The translations under genes and the position numbers were made by a program. A stretch of DNA of 64,000 nucleotides from contig LGRX02027154.1 in NCBI GenBank assembly GCA_001247695.2, positions 44,775 to 108,774 of the forward strand, written 5' to 3'. This DNA is from Cymbomonas tetramitiformis. Taxonomy: Eukaryota > Chlorophyta > Pyramimonadophyceae > Pyramimonadales > Pyramimonadaceae. Shown piece by piece: positions 35,342 through 48,200 of this stretch. The notes under the pieces were generated by a model. That model was given only the letters and a program-made list of their open reading frames with translations. It was not told the DNA's origin and did no database searches. Position 1 is the first letter of the stretch, and each line of letters opens with the position of its first letter.

Positions 35342-36403
35342 GACTATTTCTTGTGATTAATGAACGATCAGCCTTGAACTTTTCTCAGGAGTTTGATGTG
35401 ATATCGCAGGTACGCGCCGCTCACCTGCTCTCGTTAATGTTGCTTCTGACGGGCAGGGTTCCTTCCTATTGTTACAACTGCTCAGCTGTGAAGGTTCGAG
35501 GTTGTAAAAGAAAGAAAAGAAACCCACCCCACCGATATGGGTGCCGGGGGCGATTTGGCTCCCCGCCAGAGAAGCGACTCAGAGAAGAATTCGGCCGACG
35601 GACGCTGTGGGCCGCCAGATCGATGGGGAGATCCCAACGATCTACTGGGAAGAGGTGCAGAGAGAAGAGCGAAGAAGACTCGAGAGAACAGCAGACAGGT
35701 AAATTAATAGTTGCAACTTCGAACTTGCAAGTTGAAGTTCGTAAAATCTGCTCGACGTGGTGCGCGGTGCGGTGCGGGGGTATCATGGTATCGCAGCCGT
35801 TTGTCTTCAAAAGAGAAGTAAACAAGCGGCTGCGATATGTCACATGTCACTGCACTGATCACGTCACTGCGTGACTATTTCTTGTGATTAATGAACGATC
35901 AGCCTTGAACTTTTCTCAGGAGTTTGATGTGATATCGCAGGTACGCGCCGCTCACCTGCTCTCGTTAATGTTGCTTCTGACGGGCAGGGTTCCTTCCTAT
36001 TGTTACAACTGCTCAGCTGTGAAGGTTCGAGGTTGTAAAAGAAAGAAAAGAAACCCACCCCACCGATATGGGTGCCGGGGGCGATTTGGCTCCCCGCCAG
36101 AGAAGCGACTCAGAGAAGAATTCGGCCGACGGACGCTGTGGGCCGCCAGATCGATGGGGAGATCCCAACGATCTACTGGGAAGAGGTGCAGAGAGAAGAG
36201 CGAAGAAGACTCGAGAGAACAGCAGACAGGTAAATTAATAGTTGCAACTTCGAACTTGCAAGTTGAAGTTCGTAAAATCTGCTCGACGTGGTGCGCGGTG
36301 CGGTGCGGGGGTATCATGGTATCGCAGCCGTTTGTCTTCAAAAGAGAAGTAAACAAGCGGCTGCGATATGTCACATGTCACTGCACTGATCACGTCACTG
36401 CGT
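35342..36403. repeat. Exact 531-bp tandem duplication between divergent genes
   Basis: Positions 35342-35872 and 35873-36403 are indistinguishable by eye, shift 531 bp. It begins 15 bp upstream of the RS-domain gene start (35327, minus) and ends 165 bp before the four-helix gene start (36568, plus), so it is the shared upstream region. Each copy has an open frame of 173 codons on plus and 123 on minus, identical between copies and probably not coding. Each copy also carries near-inverted GATATCGCAG/CTGCGATATC-like motifs and one GTAAAT donor-like site after a purine-rich stretch, so a 5' UTR exon is possible. Confidence 0.9.
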
Positions 36404-36567
36404 GACCGTCACGCACTGTGACAAATAATCCATCATCATTTGGTTAGGAAGGGTTTTGCGTTCAGTTGCAGACTGGCAGCAGCTTGAAGTGAAAAACCGG
36501 AGAAGGATTTTGAAGCCTCGATCAACGCAGACTCATTCCTTCCAAAAAAAACAGCGGAGCATCAATT

Positions 36568-39035
36568 ATGTCGTCCGGCGAGAATGTGTACGCTCCGCCA
36601 GCAGAGGTATCTGAGTCTGAGGCAGCGACGCAACCCCTGCTTGACGCGAGCCTCGAAGGTATATTCTGCGATAATCTTGAACTGCGCAAAAGCACATTCC
36701 TGTTTTCTTGGCCAGTATCTCCCGAAGTTTGCAGTGCTGTATTGCTTCCGCCAGTCTCCACCAACGCAAGTCTCTGGACATATCTCTCCAGACCGCCTGC
36801 GTCTGACGCGATAAAATGGTTTACATCTCAGCCACATCCTGTCGAGGTTTTCTTCATATGCGTTTCGTATTGCATGGTTGCAGATGCGGACGAATCTTTA
36901 CTCCTTGACGACGATGTGCAGATAAACTTAACTCGCCCGCCGCCTCCGGAACCATTGCCTCCACCAGTATTACAGGTTCCTTCCGTTCAGTGCGTGCTTT
37001 CTTTCGCCTGCTGCAAACACTAGTACACTGTCCCTGGCGGACAGCTTGATGTGAGAACGGCTTCTGAAGCTCGTTACCTGGTATGCCACGGCTAAATTGT
37101 ACCTAACTGCGTTCCTGCGCGTCTCGTTTATGGCAGGAGACTCTCCAGTCCAGGCCCAGCGAGCCCGTACCCCAGCTATCCCAAAGCGCTGGATATGTGC
37201 AGGGTATCATGCATCTTCCAGATCTTCCAGACGCGGTGACTCAGTTCCAAAAGTCCAGGTAGCAGACTATGATGAATACTTGCACGTGCTTGCTGCGATC
37301 TTGCCTGCGGTTTGCGTTCGCTTTTGGCCTCTTGCTGAAAGCTGATGGCCAGACCTTTACCTGGCAAACGGGCACGGGAAATACAGGAACGCTTTCTTGT
37401 ATGGCCTTAGAGCTTTATCTGAACGACCTACTGTTTTTTTCATGTGCATTTCAGGCCTCTGCTAAAGCTTTGGCTCATCCTCTCGATTATTACGGTCGTG
37501 AACTCCTTGTTCTTCTGGCCAGGTATGAAATGTGTAAGCGCATCCGTTGCGCTCTTCGCGTTACTTTTCATTCTGTTCATCGGCATACAGATTAACTTAA
37601 AGGCTTCTCTGCGCGTTCTTTTCAACTTTACACAATAGCTTACTATCACACCCCTCCCCGACCGAATAATACGTGCTTCCCATCATCCTTCCGTGCACCC
37701 GCAAAACACAAACAGAGTCCGTTCGGACGCATATCACCTCACCATTTCCCAGGTAACATTGCTAAGCAGCTTGCCTTACTCTTAGAGACTTGAACGCCAC
37801 TAGCTCGGATGCTTCTTCGAAACTGGCATAACTTCACCACCACAATAAACTGGTTCCTAAACGCAGAACGGCGCTTGCCACTGACTCTGCCATTGAGGGG
37901 CTCAGGTTTGATTATCGGGATTGTCGGAATCACCGGCGCTTCCTTGCATGTATGCGAGTGCTGCAAGTCGCACGGCAGCATCGCTCCGTATGTGAACGCG
38001 TCAAAGATAATGGCAATCATTGCCGCGGCCATGGATACTCTCGTCATCTTTCTCCTCCTTCTCCAGCTCGCCCTCGGTAAGAGGCATCGCACGAAGGCTT
38101 CGAGCAGGCTTTTGGCCGCTCGTCCGATCCGCTTTAGTGTATCGCATACTGCTCAGTCCTAGAGGTGCACTGCATTACGTCAGCCTCTTCGATCTTCTGC
38201 GCCCTGCACCGAGTGTTCTGCGCCCTGCACCGAGAGTGTTCTGCGCCCTGCACCGAGTGCTCTGCGCCCTGCACCGAGTGTTCTGCGCCTTGCACCGAGT
38301 GTTCTGCGCCCTGCACCGAGTGTGCCCTCCGAGTAGAGACGTGTCTGCTGGCGCTCCGAGTGTGATGCAAGCAGCGCTTTCCAGCCGTGTTGGCTGCTTT
38401 CCTAGTTGTCGGACCTCTTGCACTCGCAGCTTGCTATCGCATGGCGTGGTAGCTTGTGTCATCTTGTCGACAGCTCAGCATCGTACACCTTGCACTACGA
38501 AGAAAACATAAGGAGGTTTCCGCGCTTTCGGCGCGCTTCCTATCTTTTGGATGTTGGTTCCTCTCTTCTTCAGGAAGCTGCCCAGCAGTATTTCACCTTT
38601 CGAAATGGATAGTGTCAGCCCTATATGAGCGTGCGTTTTCAGCTGCTGTATGCCAAGCAGGAAGTGCAAGCGCGTTGAGGCCAGTGGGCGTCTCCTAGGC
38701 CTCGTACAAGAGTACGGTATGGTTGCCTGTGGCGTTGAGGCCAGTGGGCGTCTCCTAGGCCTCGTACAAGAGTACGGTATGGTTGCTTTTGGCGTTGAGG
38801 CCAGTGGGCGTCTCCTAGGCCTCGTACAAGAGTACGGTATGGTTGCTTGTGGCGTTGAGCGCCTCCTGCCTGGAGTGCACAGGATGTAGTAAACGTGGCG
38901 AAAAGTTGGATGAGGAAGAGGACTTGGAGGGAGATATGGAAGACGAAAAAGAAGGAGGGGAGAAGGAGTGCAGTGCTGTATTCATTGTACTTTTGATCCT
39001 ATTCGCTTGGTTCTCGATGCACGCCTTCATCTCAG
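36568..39035 (+). CDS. Predicted four-transmembrane-helix protein, proline-rich N-terminus (7 exons, 3' end unresolved)
   Basis: Exons 36568-36658, 36884-36975, 37137-37258, 37455-37522, 37867-38076, 38574-38663, 38883-39035; every junction keeps phase. The product starts MSSGENVYAPPAEVSESE and has an acidic stretch and a proline run (RPPPPEPLPPP). Helices follow: PLLKLWLILSIITVVNSLFF; GLIIGIVGITGASLHV; IMAIIAAAMDTLVIFLLLLQ; and, after an acidic linker (EEEDLEGDMEDEKEGGEKE), AVFIVLLILFAWFSMHAF. This is a four-pass membrane protein with a cytosolic-type N-terminus; the family is not recognised. If the exon at 38574 is read through, a stop at 38698 gives a three-helix form. It is divergent from the RS-domain gene. 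Confidence 0.65.
38195..38332 (+). repeat. 21-bp minisatellite, about 6 copies
   Basis: Unit GAGTGTTCTGCGCCCTGCAC plus C, in an intron of the four-helix gene. Confidence 0.95.
38671..38862 (+). repeat. 60-bp tandem repeat, 3.2 copies
   Basis: Unit GCGTTGAGGCCAGTGGGCGT... ending GTACGGTATGGTTGC. It makes up nearly the whole 219-nt intron between the exons at 38574-38663 and 38883-39035. Confidence 0.95.
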
Positions 39036-39194
39036 GTTCCTCCCCCGAACCTTATCCAAGCTCCTTTAGATCTTTCCCACAGCGCGCCTTCACTTGCCCG
39101 TGCCCTCAGCCAACTGCCCAAAGCGGCACGCACTTCAGATCGCCCCCGTCTTCCTATTTCTTCCGCCTGCAGCCAATCGCCAGTTTAGCTGGGC

Positions 39195-39565
39195 TCCTTT
39201 GTCCTATTCCGTCCTCCTACAGCATACCATCGCCTCAGGTGCCCCCACCTGGCCCCATTTCCGTCCTCCTACAGCATACCATCGCCTCAGGTGCCCCCTC
39301 CTGGCCCCATTTCCGTCCCCGTCCCCCAGTACCCGCGGCCTCCTCTACAGCATATCGCCTCAGGTGCCCCACCTGGCCCTGTCCTACAGCATACAGGTGC
39401 CTCCGTCCTCCTACAGCATACCATCGCCTCAGGTGCCCCCACCTGGCCCCTGATCGTCCCGCTACAGCATACCATCGCCTCAGGTGCCCCCACCTGGCCC
39501 CATTTCCGTCCTCCTACAGCATACCATCGCCTCAGGTGCCCCCACCTGGCCTCACCCAACCCAGT
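39195..39565 (+). repeat. 52-bp tandem repeat whose unit looks like a mini-exon with splice sites
   Basis: Unit: pyrimidine tract CCTCCTACAG, then CATACCATCGCCTCAG, then GTGCCCCCACCTGG. About six to seven copies, some truncated. Each has an acceptor-like and a donor-like site spaced 16 nt apart. Confidence 0.9.
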
Positions 39566-39769
39566 AAAGCATCCGTTCATTTCTTTTGCACCCCGCAGAC
39601 CCTATCCAACCTCCCACAGCACGTCTCCACGGTAGTTGCACCCCCTAACCCTTTTCCATCCTCCAGCAGCTCACCGTCACTCCGGTTGACCCCCCGCGCC
39701 TTGTTTCTTCCCACGACAGCACGCCTCCCTGTCAGCTGCTTCCCCTGCCCCTTACCCATCCCTCTATAG

Positions 39770-40010
39770 TGCGTCTTCTTCAGGCCCCTCTCGCCATATC
39801 CCATCCTCCTCCAGCACGCTTTCACTTTAGGCACCCCCCCTCTCGCCATATCCCATCCTCCTCCAGCACGCCATCACTTCAGGTAACCCCTTCGCCATAT
39901 CCCATCCTCCTCCAGAACGCCATCACTTTAGGCACCCCCTCTCGCCATATCCTGTCCTCCTCCAGCACGCCATCACTTTAGGCACCCACCCCCCTCCATA
40001 TCCCGTCCTC
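39770..40010 (+). repeat. ~50-bp tandem repeat related to the 52-bp array
   Basis: About four copies of CCTCCTCCAGCACGCCATCA followed by CTTTAGGCACC or CTTCAGGTAACC and CATATCC. The core resembles the 3' end of the exon at 38883-39035 (GCACGCCTTCATCTCAGGTT), so both arrays may derive from that exon-intron border. Confidence 0.85.
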
Positions 40011-40249
40011 CAACCTTATGCCTTCATCTCAAGTGCCCTTACTGGCCGTATTTGCTCCTCCTCCAGTGCGCCTTCACTTCAGGCGCCACCGTCACTGTAA
40101 TCTCCTACAGCACACCTGCAACTTCACGTGCCCCCCCCTGGCACTTGTTTTTCATCCTAGAACACCTCTTCCCTTCAAGTGCTTCCCCAACATTGTCCTC
40201 TGAGGATGGTGGGGAGTTTGGCATTTTCCAGTTAAAGTCGGAGTAAAGT

Positions 40250-43192
40250 GCCATCTCACGAATAAGCTCTTCAATCCAATCACATCGGGAGTTATGGTGC
40301 TCTGAACGTCTGAACAAATTGGTATCTTGCAGGAGACTGACATGTCTGTTGCAAAAGTGTATTTTTTATTCTTCAGTAAAAACTGATGCCATCAAGCTTT
40401 TACCTGTAGGATGCAGCAAATATGGGATGTCACGGTCAAAGACAGACAAACTTCCCAATATTACTGCAATATGTGGATTTATCAGTTAATGTTAGTAATG
40501 CGTCATTTGGGGTTTGGATTGCAAGATAGCTGGTACAACCTATTTCTAACACAATGTACCTTACACTTATACATATACTGGTCACCACAGGGAGCCAGTA
40601 TGGTACCATGCCAGCTAACTCAACCTATGCGACTAACGGAGTCAAGGGTGCTATCACAGCAAATTCCCTTTCAGGTTCCATTATGGTCAATCTTGCAAGT
40701 TTATATGTATTACAGTTCCATCACCAGCGAATCTATATTTTTCAAATGAAATTTTGTTAATGGCTTTTCGACAATCTTATGAAACGGTGGCATAAACAAC
40801 CCCTCGAAGATTCTGCCAAGACTCCGCGCTTCTTGTATGCTGCACTTGGAGTGGTTCATGCGCTGGTTCTTTGTAATATGGTGGTTTTCGTTGCGGTTTG
40901 ATTGTTTTGCAACCCGTATTTGTTTTGCAGCTCGCCGCGGAAAAGTTAATCATGGTAAAGGTCCATATCTAGAAGCAGCATCATATCGGCAGGAGAGTTT
41001 ATGTTCTCGAGTTCCACCTTATCTAAGCTACTAGCAGTCCACTTTATCATGTTAAACGGATGCCAAATGCATTCAAGCTTTCGGCAACTAGAGCACCATA
41101 ACCCTACAAACCAGATTAAGGGTGGTGATTACTAATAAATAAAAACATGTTCAGCTGTACACTTGCGTGCATCATCCACACAGCAGACTCGCAACATCCA
41201 AACAGTGATCCCTTGCGCAACGCCAGCTGGCGGCGCTTGATATTGGACAGATTCATTATGGCCCCCAAACAAGGAAGGTGGCATCCCCCCGACCTTTTGC
41301 TGCTAGCTACACATGTAAACGCCGAATGAGATTTACTAGCATCTGCGACTCAACTACGTACCCACCATATTGGTATAACCAAATCTTCTCGCGTGCGTGT
41401 GGAACCCTGGAGGAAGCAGGAGTATAATGATCTTCGTCCACAAGATCCCCACGGCCCGCGGGCTGGGGTCAGCTGCTGGCGATCCTCGTATACATGTGTC
41501 TCACTCACACTGTCATATTCCGTTCCAGACATCCGATCCGTTTTGCCGCGCATCTGCTCCATTCTTCAGATGCTGCTGCTCGCATAAGTGTTGTTTTCTG
41601 AGGTTGTTGCTGAGGCTTTTGAGACCTGGTGTTTGCTGCTACTGCTCATTGTGCCTATGCTATACCTAAATCGCAGTTTTTGCATCGAGCAGGCGTTTGG
41701 GTGTGAGAAATTTTCACTTCACTCCGCCTGATGAACGCTTGGCGGATATTTTGTCACATGTAAGCGCTTATGTAGCTGTGAAAATCAAAGCTCGCGCTCG
41801 CGCTGACGAGGCGTGTGCCCGCGAGTGGGGGAGGTTCGTTGATATTGTGTGCAAGGAAACTAGGCACTGGTGCCCAATAATAATAATGCGTCCCTAATAA
41901 TAATGCGTCGAGTAGCACTTTTTCAGGTTCCTTTTTATAGGCTACTAGTGGCGCGCTGTAGCCAGCGAGCGGTCTTGTCTTTTGAGATTCTCGGTCGCTG
42001 TCTCCTGCAACGCCCAGTTATTGCGCACAAGACTGGCGGTTCTGTTCGGGGGTTTCTGTCGTTATATCATGTAGTTAATTTGGATTCAGCCGTCATCATG
42101 TAAACTCTGTTTGCTATGGGTCTGAGCCTCAAAATGCCAAAATGGCTTAAGCGGTCCACTAGTTCAGGTACTTGTCTTGGAGGGAAAGTCTTAATGTTAG
42201 AAATGCCATGGCTGTGCAATAGGCTAACATAATTTAATTACACTCTGGCTTACTACAAAGCGACTGGCATGCACCAGGCAACAGAGGCATCCGATATTAC
42301 ACGGACCGCGCCTTACATGTGCACCGGGCAATACCACCGGCAGACATACGCGACGCTTTACCCGGCGCGGGCGGGGCATGCAAGGCTGCAATGACGATTT
42401 ACGGATGCGAAGTTGTATGGCACTGAGATTAAGGTATGTGTACGATAATGTACGCAACGTGAAATTGCGGTGACGAGGCGCACCAGGTTTCAGTATACAA
42501 TGGCGCAAAATACAATAGGTCCTTGACCGTATCTGAAATTTGTACCAAAGATCACTGAAATATGTTACCAATAACTATGCTTAAACGTATATAATATGTT
42601 GCACTGTCTGGGTAGCTGGATGTATATGTGCGCAATATGTAATATTATATCACTCTAAAAACACCACCACATCGAACACAAATGTATTGACATGACACCA
42701 TATATTAGAGGCATCCAGGATCACCCAGACCATGACAAACATGACGCTTATCCCGCGGCGCGACGGGGCCTGCGAGACTCGTGGAATGCAGCACATCATC
42801 TTGTGATTAACATATGATGCACGTGCGAGATGTATCACTGCGTCGTAAAGTGCGCACCGCGTGCAGAAACGCAATCCTCAGCCTACGTCGCACACCGTAG
42901 CGGTATAATATATGCAGGGTCGTCGTATCGCAACCTTTCTTGCACAGCGACCAACAAGGCTATATAACAATCTGAAAAGGGTATGCAACAACGCTACGAT
43001 TCGATCCTGAGTGGGGCTTTGGAACCCACTCGCTCGTTTCCACACTACGATAATGAGGTAACACGCTTGTGTCAAGCCTATTATACGGCTTGACATGCGT
43101 TATTATGTCGCCATTCCGTGATTCGTACCTCCTTGGTGCATCGCACCATAATAATTATAACGGGTACTTTGTATAATATATTCATATACAAG
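40250..43192. other. AT-rich stretch, no confident gene
   Basis: Several short open frames (for example 40411-40749 plus, 40837-41034 plus) lack splice support and recognisable motifs. A ~75-bp intron-like segment at 42238-42330 resembles one at 43563-43636. Confidence 0.5.
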
Positions 43193-44428
43193 TTATACCA
43201 TCATTATCTGCGAATTTCCGCCCGAGCGCGCAATTATATCTTGCAACCATTCTTTACTGACTCTCATTTTGCAGTAAAATTCTAAGACAAAAGCATGAGT
43301 GAAGTGTAGGCTACCATTAAGTCCCAAGTCTGCGAGAGATGGGACCCAAAAGTTACTCGGAACAAGTGAAAATTCACGTGTTTCAATATCGAATGTCGCA
43401 GCCGTCTCCAATTCTGCAGGAGGTGCAAAAATATGCAGCAATACAAATGGCAATGTCTCAAAATCAAGTATCCCTTGTATTGACAATCGACTGCATTGCT
43501 CATATGCATATTGAATGGAAAAACATCTTGAATGTGGCGTGTTGAGATACAAATATAGTATTCACGCTGGCTTACCACCACGCATTGTGCGATATGTGCC
43601 AAGCAACAGAGGCATCCGATTGTCAAATCAGACCGTGAGATACAACTCAAGCAACATATCGTCCATGCATGTATCGTGCAATGGCATCGTATCGCCATGA
43701 GTGTATGTACCGTATGGATCATGCATGGTAGCATCGTCATTATCATCTTGATTGTATGTATTTTCCTCATTGTAATTGCCGTGCTCCTCATCAAGGGGAT
43801 AGTAGTGGCCATATTTGTCTGCCAACGCACTAAAGTGGTCTGATGGAACATCCATGTGTTTGCTGACGTATAAATCTGCAGGTGCCGTGGACTGCGTATA
43901 CTCTACCGCAGACAATGTCAAGTTCTCCACACACTCCGGCACAAGAACTGTGCCGTCATCCACAGTGGGTCCAGGGAGATGATGGCAAATGCCACCAGGC
44001 CCAAATACGGCATGATAGAAACGTGAACATTCTCTTCTAGACTTCTCCGCATCACGCTCTGCTGCAGAAATACGTGTTTCGGACAATGCCGTAGCGGTAG
44101 ATAACTTCTCTGTTAGAAGCGCATTCGCTGCCTTTGCTAAATCGAGGTCATGTTGACCTTTAGCCAAGTTCAAATCATATTTGTGCTGCAATTCGGCAAT
44201 CTCATGAGCTGTCGCTGTCTCGCATTGAATCGTATCCATGCATGTTATAGCCCCCGTGGCTTTAACTACGTCGGTATGTTTTAAAACACACCATATAGAC
44301 GTACATTTGTTATTCCCGCCATGATCGGGTCGGTATTTGCACATAGGAATCTTCTCAGGAGGAATTGCGTGTAAGAGCTCCTCGCCTAAGCGATTCTTAC
44401 AACGTGCACAATATGTAACAAATCTATC
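43193..44428 (-). CDS. Unidentified protein with CxxC zinc-binding-like N-terminus and coiled coil (2 exons, partial)
   Basis: Main exon runs from acceptor GTCTCAG (exon edge 44428) to about 43634-43650. It encodes VTYCARCKNRLGEELLHA with further cysteines/histidine (MCKYRPDHGGNNKC, SIWCVLKH), then a helical run (IAELQHKYDLNLAKGQHDLD... ISAAERDAEKSRRECSRF) and an acidic tail. A second exon (right edge about 43526, stop at 43193) encodes ILDFETLPFVLLHIFAPPAE and WLQDIIARSGGNSQIMM. Two donors are possible: GTTGCT inside the last codons keeps phase; GTCTGA does not. The 5' exon is not found. It could be a transposon-derived gene; no family recognised. Confidence 0.45.
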
Positions 44429-45285
44429 CTGAGACTTTAGGATCCTATCCTATCCTAACTAGCACTTTAGACGCCGCTAGTTAGCTTACACACAAACAAT
44501 ACTCTAATAGGCTAACATAATGTTTTGAATACTGCAGAAGGATGACGTAGATTTGAAGTGGATGCCGATATACACGGTGCAGTGCGGATTTCGTAGCTAA
44601 CTTTAAATTTGCACTCCCCCTTCATTTTTTGTGGAATCGCTATGTACGCATGTATGGCTCCAAAACATCCGAAATAATGCTCGGATCGGATCGATTATAA
44701 GCGCGTTCCTCGGCGCTGTGTTTCGCATTTATTCGATGCATGGTATGGTGCATCTGCTGAGCTCGATATATATATATATTCATTTATTTATTTATACTGT
44801 ACAATAACACTGTGTAAACATTCCAGCAGTAGAACGCTATGGTGCATACTTATTGACTTTCCAGCATTAGAAAGCCAGATTTAGCGATTTTTAAATTTTA
44901 GACGCATATTTCCTAAGCACTCCCGGTCTTCGTCTCGAGCAATCCCTTAAGTCAACATGTAGGTATAGGCTAGCCCGTGAGTTGACTCAGCTGATCCGCA
45001 TGCCATCGATAGCATGTCATGGTACTGACACAGCGCAGCAACCACACCCACTTGATGCATAATAATGCCATGGCTTTAAATAAATTATGGAACACGATGG
45101 TATGTTTGGAGTGTATAAAATAAATAGAGACGCCAGAGCAGTATTTCCATTTGTCCGTGGCAAGAATTTGCGGAATTATTAGTGTTAGCATGCTGATAGC
45201 TCTACCACCTGTTGCACTGGCCGGTATGCTGCGAAACTGCCATCAGTCCCGAAGGAGCCCTGCACAGCACCCAGGCAAATCGCAA
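44429..45285. other. No confident gene
   Basis: Contains short GGATAG repeats (about 44440), an AT run (about 44770) and TTTA repeats. Nothing else is supported. Confidence 0.5.
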
Positions 45286-48200
45286 TTAACACAACACGAC
45301 TCTCGCCCGTAGAATATCAATGCCTTTGCCTGCGATCCGAGACAACCACGACAAAGCACATCTGTTGCCTGTTGCACATTCATGCCCCCACCTATGATCC
45401 GCAAGGGCCAGGGCAAGCTGTGGACCTCACCGGATTGAAGCACTTACTGTTTGCTTCTTGATAATGGAATTCCTCGGACTGAGCTTGGTCCGCTAGAATG
45501 AGCTGATATCCCTCTCCTCACCGCCCATCACAAAAACCCTGGTGTGAGACTCAATCCCGAGCTCTGCCCATGCCTGACATGCTTGCGTCTGTAAAGGTGA
45601 TTCACGTCGTCATCATCCCCCAGCATATCAAGTCTCCAAGGAGAAGGAAGTGAAAAGGCCGGTGAGGGGCAGTTCAGAAGGCTCCCGAGGGAACTGATTC
45701 AGAGGGGGGATAAGAGGGGGACTCGGCAGAGGTCCCTAAAGCGCAGGAGGTGATGGGGGCCGCGTGATAAAGCTCCAATGACTACCGAGTCACGGATGGA
45801 CTCGGACGTAGCATATAATCCATGAGACGCACCACACAAGGCGCTGAGTCCAGGCGCATGGCATGATCAAACTCCCCGTAAAGCAGCTGAGCGGTAATCG
45901 GACGCACCACGTGAGGCGCTGAGTACAAGCGCATGGCATGATCGAATTCCCAGTAAACCGGCTGAACAGTGATTGGCAGCGGGCAAAGGTGCCCCTGCCC
46001 TAATACGGTCACTGCCACGTGCTGAAAAAAGGACTTTGTCTCCTGTAGACCCGCCCCAAAGCCCAGTCCCGCAATCCGCAATTCAGAGCAAAACAACCAC
46101 AAATGAACGATGATCACCATCCCAGCGATGATCCTCGGCACTCGCTACCCCAACACTGATCCCCACCACTCACCATGCCAATGCAGATCCCCACCACTCA
46201 CCATGCCAATGCAGATCCCCACCACTCACCATGCCAATGCAGATCCCCACCACTCACCATGCCAATGCAGATCCCAACCACTCACTTTCCGACACGGTGT
46301 CACGGTGCGCAGCATTCTCATTGCGAATCCACGGCGCGCAGCATCTCATTGCGGATCCACGGCGCGCGGCATCTCGTGCGGATCCACGGCGGCAGCATCT
46401 CATTGCGGATCCAGTGCGCATCATCTCATTCGGATCCACAGGGCGCGTGGATCCGCAGCATACCATTGCGGATTCGCATCATCTGCGCAGTATGCGGATC
46501 CGATGCGCAGCATCTCGTGATATCCACGGTGCGCAGCATCTAATTGCGGATCAATGGCACGCAGCATCTCATTGCGGATCAATGGCACGCAGCAGCTCAT
46601 TGCGGATCCATGGCACGCAGCATCTCAGACATTGAACACTCCACGGCTTGCCACGATGCCTCCCAAGTGAAACCGTGTGCTGGCAGTGTGCAACCAGCTC
46701 AACACCCATCAAGATGTAGCAACTGCCTGGGCAAGGCGCACACCTGAGTGTCCGGTGTGAGGCAGGTCAAACGCTGCATCCGTTGCTGGAGATCCTCCCT
46801 AAAAATGACGATCTCCTGGGTGAAGAACCGTATCCTGCGCACACCGATGGCGCAGTGCTCACAGGTGAATGCCGCCTGCGCCTGATGATGAAACAAATAC
46901 TATTGGCGCGGTTAAGCAATCTTCACACGTGGCGCCACGACTTGCAATAGTGCCCTCCCAAATCTTGCGCGGCGCCACGTGGCACCACAATGCTGTGCAT
47001 GCTACCATCAGCGCAGGAAACTGTTAAGTGCTCAAGATGAAAGGGCGTTGCTTCACAGAATCCTGCCAATGCTTTCTGACTCGATGACCACGGCATGCGT
47101 CAGGGAATGTCCAAAGGGAATGGCGCATGTAACGCACCTGCACGGATTTGTGGCGATGATGGCGGATTCCCCCAGGCTGTCGGAGAGCGAGGATGTGAGG
47201 CAAGCGGGGAGCGGGGGGCGGGGGAAGGCCTGCGACGGGCTCGGGTCGCTAGGGCCTGGGACGAAAATGAATTTTGCGGACTCCATGAGGCGCGGGAAAG
47301 AAGCGATGAGCTCTCCGAGAGCCTTGAAGTGGGCTGCACATCACGAGGACCCCCAAACCTATACCCCAGTCAGCATCGCAAAGCCGAACTCGCTGCTTCG
47401 TTTGAAAGTGTTAAACGTTTACTGCACATGGCACCAACCGCATGGCGCCAGTGTCTATGATCTTATCATGGACTTGAGCTGGTACCCCTTGGAGAGCTGC
47501 CGTGCGCCCACTGGTGAGGGTTTCAATAGCACATTCAAGGGCCAACCGTTGCATCTTGTACAGCCCGAGCCACAATCCGAGGGGGCCGGGATCCGACCCA
47601 CAACCGCTAACAATATTCTCGAAGTGCGATATGCTGCATGCCCCCATCCCAGTCTCCTGGCCGCTGGGATTGCAGCCCCTTATCGCCAAACCCCACCCAG
47701 CTGATGATCCCCCTGCGATGGCTGGGCACCTTTGAGCTCACTAATCTTGCCGCCCTCGAGGCCGACGTAGCGTGAAGTGAAGTTGCCGATGAAGATGAAC
47801 AGCGACGGCACCGTCTCAACTTCATTGAAACCTGCAGGTGCGCGCGCCCCGACCTCTTCACCTCCTCACAGCGATGTTGCATCGTAAGCACAGAAATGAA
47901 TACTGACGTGGCACCCAGATTACAGCTCTAATGTGGAGCTGCAATGCAGTTCCAGGGACTGAACTCAAAATCGCGCAGGTCACAGCTCTGCTCTAGAACT
48001 TCATTTGTGGCACGTGAAGTAAGACACCAGGCATAAAGCTTGGTGATGCAGCTTTGGCATCTGGAGGGGTGCGCTGTGCATGCGCAACCGCGGCGACGCA
48101 GCTTTGGCATCTGGAGGGGTGCGCTGTGCATGCGCAACCGCGGCGACGCAGCTTTGGCATCTGGAGGGGTGCGCTGTGCATGCGCAACCGCGGCGACGCA

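Noticed and set aside
35884..36405. 173-codon plus frame (duplicated at 35278-35874) and 123-codon minus frames
   Set aside because: Lie in the duplicated spacer between divergent genes; identical copies, overlapping antisense frames, no splice support. A 5' UTR exon remains possible.
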